A stretch of 64,000 nt of DNA from Dactylis glomerata (lineage: Eukaryota > Streptophyta > Magnoliopsida > Poales > Poaceae): contig QXEO01000832.1 of NCBI GenBank assembly GCA_007115705.1, forward strand, positions 762,791 to 826,790. Direction: 5' to 3'. How positions within the stretch are numbered: position 1 is the stretch's first letter; the number at the start of each line of letters is the position of its first letter. The notes under the pieces are model-generated. The model made no database searches, was not told the origin of the DNA, and worked only from the letters and a program-made list of their open reading frames with translations. Shown in pieces: positions 57,018 to 64,000 of this stretch. The position numbers and the translations under genes were made by a program.

Positions 57018-60000
57018 TCAAACTAAAATCTTTCTCTTGCTCCTGGTGTGACTCGCTGGGTCCACCACCTTACTCTGGGTAACCCTACCAGGGATATTAC
57101 CGGTGTCTACCTTCCTTTTGCCATCTTTCTTGTTCTTCTTCTTCTTCTCTTCGGGTTGTGCCAAGACCGAGACAACCATATCATACAAAGCTTGTGCTCT
57201 TTCTTCTAATGCATTGTCTTCAAATGCTTCAAGCAGCTCTCGATCCATTGCTTCAAAGGCCTCTCGATCCATCTGTTCCCTCTGCTCTCGATCCATCGGT
57301 TCAAGCAGCTCTCGATCCATCTGATCCCTCTGCTCTCGATCCATCAGTTCAAGCAGCTCTTGATCTATCGGTTCAAGCAGCTCTCGATCCATCGGTTCAA
57401 TCTGCTCTGGATCCATCGGTTCAAGCAGCTTATGATCCATTGCTTCAATCTCCTCATGTTGAATTGCTGCTTCATTCTCCTCTGCATTTGCTGCTCCCGC
57501 CTGATCTTCCATTCCAAAAGCTGGGTCAACTGGATTTTTACAAAGCCTAGCAATGTGTCTAGGGGTTCCACAATGTTTGCACTTACGTCGTCGAATCGGT
57601 GCACCACCCTCTGCACTAGCTCTGATCCTATTCTTCCTCGGCCTACCTGCTGGTCTAGTCAAAACTGGAGAGTACAGTTTGAAGCCTGGATCGACTTTCA
57701 TCCATTGGTCTTTTCCCAACAAGGTAGGAACATTCATAGCATATGCAGCCCTAAATTTGGCAACAGAGAAATACTCTGACACATACTGATCAACTTCACC
57801 TTCTGCACCCGCTATAACACTCATGAAAAACAATGCGTGTATGCAGGGTATCCCATGGATCTGCCATCACCTGCAATGGCATGTCCTATCAACCAAACTC
57901 ACTGGATACCTCCACTGCCTATTTTTACTGTCAATGTAGGTTACCTCAGCCTCCATTCCTTTTCTGATGCATTTCATCTTCAATTGTTTTGCCCTGGAAT
58001 GCAAATACTTAATCAAAGATGGGAGCATGAGATGGCCAACATATTTTGTGGCTGCAATTCTTTGACGCAGATCGATCTTTATCATGATCATCTGCCTAAT
58101 CTTATCAAATATTTGCCACATCATAAGCCCTTTCAATGACTTGACCTTTGCATTGAAACTCTCCGCAAGGTTACTTGTTACATAGTCTACCTTGCAAATT
58201 TCATTGAATTGGCTTCTTGACCACACCCTACCATGATGTTCATTCAAGTACTTTTGTTTATACAACACTTCCAAATGAAACAGATGCTTCCTAATGCTGC
58301 ATGTGTATGCAGCTGGCCATAGGTTGTCAGTATAAACTTTACCCTTGAATTTCTTTGTAAAATTCTGTACCAAGTGTCGCATACATTCCCTATGCTCCAC
58401 TCCAGGGAATACTGCTTCTACTGCACTCTCCAAACCTTTGCAAGCGTCTGTGTGGATAGCAAGTCCTGGTGGATGACCTATAAGGTTGCGCAAATTCTGC
58501 AGAAACCAAGTCCAACTTTCCTCTGACTCAACCTCCAAAACTCCATAAGCAACAGGGAACATCCAATTGTGTCCATCAACTGCAATAGCAGCAACTAGCT
58601 GCCCTTTAAACCTGCCATGAAGAGCTATTGCATCCACGGCCAAATAAGGCCTGCAACTGTCCAGAAAGCCTTTCCAGCAAGATTTGAAACAAACAAAAGC
58701 CCTTCTAAAACATTCCTTCTGCATTATCCTCCCGCTTTTCAATTTGTAGGGAACTGTATGCTTGTCTATCGCTACAACACTGCCTGGACTAGCCATCTCC
58801 ACTTCAGCTTTGAAAGTGTAAAGCAACTGAAAGCTTTCATTCCATGGACCATTGATCCTGTCAAGAGCCATTTCCTTTGCATAGAACATCCTCATGTAAG
58901 GTATTTTTATAGTAAACTTATCAGATATCAATTTTATGAGTGCTGTTGGACTAAGTGATGGAGTTTCTCTCAGCCAATCTATGATTGCATCTGCCAACCA
59001 CCTAGTCTTCGCTAGCTTTGATTTCTCCTCTGGCGCTCCCGCTCGTGGTGGACAAGTATGGTCGATCGAGTTCTTCTTTATCTGAAACATAATTATAAGG
59101 GATGTCAGTAACAGTTAACAAATTTTACACTGTGATCTAATATTCACAACTGGTTGGCGTAGTACCTGAACCATGGTGCTTCTGAGCATTGTGGATGCAT
59201 GCAGCCTCCACTTACACCTCTTGTATGGGCACTTAACTGTGAACCTACCTGGCTCACTTTTAATAACCTCATAATCATTCTTGGTGAGAATGCAATATGT
59301 AGTAATTGCATTATGGCAGTCCATCATCATTTGAAATATGGTGCCTTCTGCAAGCTGAGGATCCTCCTTGTTCCACTCAATTGTTGGCAAGTCATCACCT
59401 TCGTAATCGGCTAAAACGAGGCTGTCATTGTTCGCATCCTTCCCTTCATCATCAGTGTCATCAAATCTGGCACCTTGTGCAATATCTTCCATGTATTGAT
59501 CCTCCATTGCCTGCTTACTGCATCGATCTACCAATTCAGGAAACATCAACTCATCCTCGTCATCTTGAGGAGACGGATCCTCAATCTCTGCATCGTCCTC
59601 CACATCGACCGCTGGAACGATCTGGATACCACTACCACTAGCACTGGGGACAGATGGTGCTGCTGTGGACCTACAAGGAGCGGGGCGGCGCACACGATTA
59701 GCAGAGGTAGCAACACTAGAGAGATATGATGCCCGACCACCTGATGATGCCCCAACACCAGATGATGCCTGGACCCTGTCCACATGGATTCAAATTTTAC
59801 CGACACGGCAAGAATCATTTAAAGCAAAAAGAATTCCCAGATTCTCGTCGGAAATTAGTGGAACATATCTTCTCTCCATGCTGTTGAAATATTGGAAATC
59901 AACTGAATCGCCAGCGCCCCAGGCGTACTGAGCGCAGATGTTATCTTTTAAATCCCTCAACGAGATGGTAGTTGCAACCATCGCTGGGATGTAAAATCCG

Positions 60001-60356
60001 CTCACATTGCGTTCAGAATCACGCAAAAAGCTAGTATCTAGCCTAACCACCAGCCGAAAAGCCAGTGTTGGATCAATCCTATTCGAAAAGCAACGCAGTT
60101 AGTTGAGCAACAACGATTCGTGCTCAAAAACTGCCTACTGTTAATTCACATAGGCAGACAATGCTTACCCAGATGGAATCCATGCGTTAGATCCCTCCGA
60201 TTCCCAATCTTCTCCGCCGTTGAGGGGCATAATCAGCACACCAGACAGATGTACAAACTCTACCGCGATAGGGGTAGATCTAGTGGAGGCGGAGCCCTCT
60301 CCGCCTCCTGGGGGTGGTGGTGGGGGCGGGGGTAGCTCGGGGGTGGACGACACCAT
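57018..60356 (-). pseudogene. MURA-type Mutator transposase, three exons, two in-frame stops
   Basis: Exons 60169-60356, 59166-60078 and 57018-59081 (introns 90 and 84 bp, GT...AG) total 1054 codons in one phase. Order: proline-rich start; a MuDR N-terminal domain (LRDLKDNICAQY, SDENLGILFALN); acidic linker; the Mutator DNA-binding domain around codons 290-365 (RFTVKCPYKRCKWRLHAS); the MULE transposase core from about codon 510, with YLAVDAIALHGRFKGQL, IHTDACKGL and the C-x2-H motif in ECMRHL; a SWIM zinc finger (TCHCR...GIPCIHA); a CCHC knuckle (CKHCGTPRHIARLC); and an acidic repeat of PMDRELLE type. TGA codons interrupt it at codon 159 (59790-59792) and codon 772 (57867-57869, inside the SWIM finger). 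Otherwise there is no frameshift. Both are consistent with CGA changed to TGA, so the gene was probably lost recently. Confidence 0.93.
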
Positions 60357-60473
60357 AAGGTAGGAGGGCAGGACGGCGTGGTGGCGGAGGGGCGGTGAGC
60401 TCTTCCAGTCTCGGGCGGAGGGGAAAGCTTTGGGTGAGTGACCGCCAGTCCGACGTGTCTCATTGGGTCAACA

Positions 60474-60689
60474 GTCAACACCATTCAAAAGCAACGGTCC
60501 ATTCACAACCATCGCGGCTCCCTAGCCATCACCGGTAACGGTATAAGGCCTCTGACCAGACGGCAACCCTCCCGTCCGAGCGTCTGCGAGGGGTTTCAAA
60601 CTGGAGCGAGGGGAAAACTGAGGAAAAGTTAAGCGGCTGGGGAAAACTGAGTACAACTAACAACCCAGGGGCACGAGAATAGAAATCCC
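60474..60689 (-). repeat. MULE2 right terminal inverted repeat
   Basis: About 216 bp, ending gaatagaaatccc at 60689. The transposase start (60356) lies about 120 bp inside it, so the TIR probably carries its promoter. Confidence 0.9.
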
Positions 60690-61406
60690 TATAAATATTG
60701 TTTCAGTCAGCTAAAACCCCGTGATGCTTTTCTCTGGATATGGAAATCGAAGTGCACTCCCAGGGTCAAATTCTTTACTTGGCTTGTTCTTTCTGATAGA
60801 CTGAATACAAGGAATATGCTCAGGAGGAGAAATTTAATTCTGAGATCTGGTTATCAATGTCTCATGTGTACTCATCCACTTGAGGAGACACTGGAGCATA
60901 TGCTCTTCTTCTGTCCCTTTAGTTTATCTTGCTGGTCCACAATTAACATGCTTTGGGCAAGTCAAGGGGATCGACTAGAGATAATTAAGCAAGGGAGAAT
61001 TACTTGGAACAAAAAGCTGTTTATGGAGATCTTCATGCTTGGGGCCTGGAACATCTGGAAGGAGAGAAACAACATGTTTTTCAATGGTATAAGCCCTACT
61101 GTGTCATCCTAGAAAGCAAGACTAAAGGCTGATCTTCTACTTCTTCTTCACAGAGCAAAAAGTTCTTCCCATCCTATTATTAACCAGCTGGTTGACAGCT
61201 TGTAATTTAGACTTCTTTCCCTTTGTGATAACCTTTGCTACTCTATTTTAGTTCTGTTGTTCTCCCCTGCTTTTCTAGGCCTCCCCCTCAAAGTCCTTTT
61301 GTATTCATCATGTAATTAAACCCTCCCCCTGGTTTTTAATATATCAAGGCAGTAGGGTCCCTCCCCTACTGTCATAAAGCTTCAAAAAAAAATATGGGAT
61401 GGACCA

Positions 61407-62030
61407 ATATTACCATATTCATATTCTGTAAGAAGTTCAAACCTCAATAATCTGCAAAACAGAATTGAAAATCAAATTAGAATTCAAAACACAAAACATA
61501 AATAGGAAAAGAATAAGAAGCAGAAAAAAATAAACGAAATGCTTACTAGCCAGAGCCCACCGAGCCGGCCCAACTACCAATCAGCCCAGTCCTCGTACCG
61601 GTTCATTATATGACAAGCGGGACCCACCAGGGGGAACCGTCGTCTTCAACCTCTGGATCGAGGGAAGCTGCTCGCTGTCGACCTTCCACCGATAGACTGC
61701 GTCAAGATGCGCGGCCGCTTTCCTCCGGCCTATAAGAGGACCTCGCCGCCGAGACAAACCCTAGGATCCCCAGTTACCCTTCTCCCTCGCTCTCATTCCT
61801 TCTCTCTGCAGGCACCCCGAAACCCTAGCTCCGGCGAGCTCCAGCGCTACTGCTACAAGCGTCCCCGAGCTACCACGAGCAGCTGATCTGAAGCTCCGCC
61901 GTGACAACATCGTCCTTCTCATCAAGCCAATCAAGCCCGAAAGCCTTTAATAGTCGCCGATGAGCTCGGTATCCCGAAGTCCGGTCATCATCGATCTCGT
62001 GTTTCCAAGCACCTCCAGTCTCTCTGGCAA
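61407..62030 (+). other. Continuation of repeat G: GC-rich promoter-like segment
   Basis: AT-rich to 61560, then GC-rich with a TATA-like tataagagg at 61731 followed by a leader-like stretch (ctctcattccttctctctgc, aaaccctagctccgg). This is typical of the R-U5 part of gypsy LTRs and also of grass 5' UTRs. No frame with a known domain follows, so I take it as LTR sequence. Confidence 0.4.
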
Positions 62031-64000
62031 TGTAGCGCCCTGCCTTATCAAAAGACAAAACTCCTGTGTATCTGTGCCATTCCCTGGATTAGTAGACAGC
62101 ACCACAGTACAAAATAAGTAATCATTGCAATAGCATCAATATTACAACGTAAATCCAGATATAAAGGTCTTCAACCTTATGAGTACACAACATAAAGCAT
62201 AGTTGCAATGAGCCTCCATCTTCATCAAGTGCCATAGGCAGACATGTTGGAATGTAAGCTCGAGAACCTACTCCTGGTTCCTTATCCAAATAAAAACCTG
62301 CACGTTTGAATATGCAGCCCCAAAGGGGTCAGTACAACAATGTACTGGCAATTGACACATATTTGTGGCATTTGTGAGAAGACTAAACTACATGAACTTT
62401 GGCTTAGTGGATCTCAAAGGCTGATTTGCATAAAGCAAGTTTTATCCTACCATTCTTTGTAAAACCTTTTTATCAAAATTTTAATTCATAAGGGTCAAGA
62501 TAACCCCCATACGCTACATACGGATCAGGTATGTAGTTCTAGGAGAAACTCAACAAAGCTTGAAGTACAGATACCATCACCCCTCGGAGTGTATGGCCCT
62601 GAGACTTCTCCTGATTGTTGCTAGTCAAGTTTTAAAACATTCAGAAAAGATAATGAGATTCTTCTGATCATTCCATGGCTAGAGACTCAATTGTCCATTC
62701 CGAGGACTCGGCTAATCGATTAGATTTTAACACCTTGCAAGGGTTGTGCACTTTCACCTTATCCTTCATTTTATGCCCATACATAAAATGAAACAAGACC
62801 TTTCAGAAAAAGCATTCAACCAAACTAGTCTGACCTGTAGCGTACCTGTGCTATATTTGTGCTAGTCCCGGATCGACTGCTAGCACACACAGTTACAAGA
62901 TGAAATATCAAGAATACAAAGGTCTTTATTACAATGCTTGATCCACAAATAACTTAGTCTTTTACAACTCAAAGAGGCACAAAGCCACAATCTTATTACA
63001 ACTCAAGAAAATGACTAAGTAAATAAACTATAAGTCTTCTTTCTTCATTGATCCGCAGGCAGATGTGTTGGACGAAGACTCGTGACCGTAGCGCAGCAAT
63101 CCTCAATCTTCATAGTAGCCACCTGCAACATGATACGTTGGAGCCACGGAGGGTCAATACTTTGAATGTATTGGCAAATGTCACTTTTGTGGACTCAATG
63201 GCACCTACACGTATATGCTTTTGGCCAGGTGGAGTTTAACTTAGCAAAAAGCAAGCCTTTTTCCTATCTTTGTAAAACTCAAATTTTCCTTAGCAAAATT
63301 TTGTCCAGAAGGACCTTTCCTACCCAAGTTCACCCATCAAGTTTTAACTTAGAGAAATTGGGGTGAGGAGATTCTTGAACGGCTTCAACATCATGTCACT
63401 CAAAATTTGTGCGTAGCCGGGGACACGGCTAAGTACTTTGTTTTAACCCTCTACAGAGGTGGTGCACTTTTCCCACACAACTTAGTTAACCCGTTTTGCC
63501 ATGAGACTCATTTTGCCTCAAATGGCCAAGTGAAAACTAAGACGAGGCCTTTCAGAAGCATTCCCCCAGACCAAATGGACGCGTTCCATCCTACCAACAT
63601 CTACCACCCTCTGTCCGCCTGGCTTGAGTTCTTGCAGCTTAGTTGACCAAGACAGAGCCCATATGACTTGTGGTTGCACTGGAAGCTTCATGACTTGAAC
63701 GTCTCCAATCCCTTTGCTCCTGGGTGGCTGTCCACAAGTGAGATACACCTGGTGGTTCAGAGGTTCGACGACATGACCCCAGGGAACCACTCAACATAAA
63801 CCAATCAAAGCCACTCCCACCCAGGTGGTTTATTAACTTACTTGTTTTCTTAGCTTTTGCAAAACAAGGTTTTCAACACTTAGCCAAAATCATGTGTTAA
63901 CCCTTCCCACAACAAGAGTAAAAGCAACATCCTATAGCAGCAGCAATTCTACTAGGAGATGCAAAGCTAGGCAAGCTAGACAAAAACTTAGCATAACCTA
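62031..64000 (+). repeat. Two diverged LTR-like copies at the right edge
   Basis: Copies start at 62031 (TGTAGCGCCCTGCC) and 62836 (tgtagcgtacctgtg). They share, with much divergence, ctgtgc-at-ttcc-gga, aaaggtctt, ggtcagtacaacaatgtact versus ggtcaatactttgaatgtat, and tggcaa-tg-ca. No protein frame has a recognisable domain. Confidence 0.4.

Larger units (their letters stand above)
53059..60689. mobile_element. MULE2: Mutator-like element with broken transposase
   Basis: 7631 bp with about 215-bp terminal inverted repeats starting GGGATTTCTATTCTCGTGCC and a perfect 9-bp TSD tataaatat (53050-53058, 60690-60698). Content from left: a 70-bp tandem array, a small spliced cargo gene, a repetitive minus-strand frame, a GC minisatellite, a central spacer shared with MULE1, and a minus-strand MURA-type transposase reading away from the right TIR. 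Confidence 0.95.
53023..61205 (+). pseudogene. LINE ORF2 C-terminal end (zf-RVT domain), interrupted by MULE2
   Basis: Joining 53023-53058 to 60699-61205 gives one frame. It begins QLTYSSSQYYKYC and runs into WKSKCTPRVKFFTWLVLSDR, NTRNMLRRRN, then CLMCTHPLEETLEHMLFFCP. This is the zinc-binding domain (zf-RVT) that ends plant LINE ORF2 proteins, with the C-x2-C and H-x4-C type ligands visible. The frame is preserved across the MULE2 site when one copy of the 9-bp TSD is removed, which proves the insertion order. A TAG at 61110-61112, where a tryptophan is usual, breaks it before the natural stop at 61203. Endonuclease and reverse transcriptase are missing by 5' truncation. Confidence 0.88.
53023..61390 (+). 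mobile_element. 5'-truncated L1-type LINE, split by MULE2
   Basis: The LINE proper is 53023-53058 plus 60699-61390 (about 730 bp), ending in an A run. It is flanked by a 16-bp TSD AATATGGGATGGACCA (53007-53022 and 61391-61406). The 3' end has the ttttaatatatcaaggcag word typical of grass LINEs. Confidence 0.92.

Noticed and set aside
57103..57779. Plus-strand frames opposite the transposase C-terminus
   Set aside because: Shadows of the acidic repeat; the minus strand has a continuous domain order and splice sites.
61680..61890. Host gene first exon after the TATA-like box at 61731
   Set aside because: The frame closes quickly, no domain or splice continuation follows, and LTR-like sequence lies next to it; kept as repeat G.

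Overview
This window reads as intergenic DNA from a large, repeat-rich grass genome. Pooideae is most likely (wheat, barley, rye or oat type). The basis is family resemblance: Ty3/gypsy elements of the Athila kind with a tRNA-Asp-like primer site, LTRs opening TGATACGTCTC, Mutator-like, CACTA, hAT and Harbinger DNA transposons, and an L1-type LINE. The species cannot be fixed without a database search. I see no ordinary single-copy host gene. Every coding stretch I can support lies inside a mobile element.

The window is one nested stack of insertions, and most layers are confirmed by paired target-site duplications (TSDs). The outermost layer is gypsy element C (+ strand, 4830-14953). Element B (minus) sits in its 5' LTR, and element A (minus) is inserted in B. 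MULE1 (7028-11961) interrupts the C interior. The C 3' LTR is cut at 14953 by tandem element T (minus, 14954-49518), which has three LTRs and two interiors (D and E). T carries four insertions: a gypsy-like element H without proteins (16792-23051, in D), a CACTA element (27962-32683, in the middle LTR), a hAT element (37841-38592, in the E gag gene) and gypsy element F (41024-49442, in the right LTR). At its right tip T is broken by repeat G (49519 onward). G holds a Harbinger-type element (51985-52622) and a LINE (53023-61390). The LINE in turn holds MULE2 (53059-60689). The last 2 kb are diverged LTR-like sequence.

Elements B, C, D, E and F belong to one lineage that encodes Gag, in D, E and F also an aspartic protease, and no reverse transcriptase, RNase H or integrase. 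They must rely on enzymes from elsewhere. A shows only its 5' part. The two MULEs share termini and a central spacer. MULE2 has a near-complete three-exon MURA-type transposase broken by two in-frame TGA codons. MULE1 has no transposase; it carries an intact two-exon GRF zinc-finger gene and an intact two-exon XS-type zinc-finger gene. This cargo pair is the most interesting biology here.
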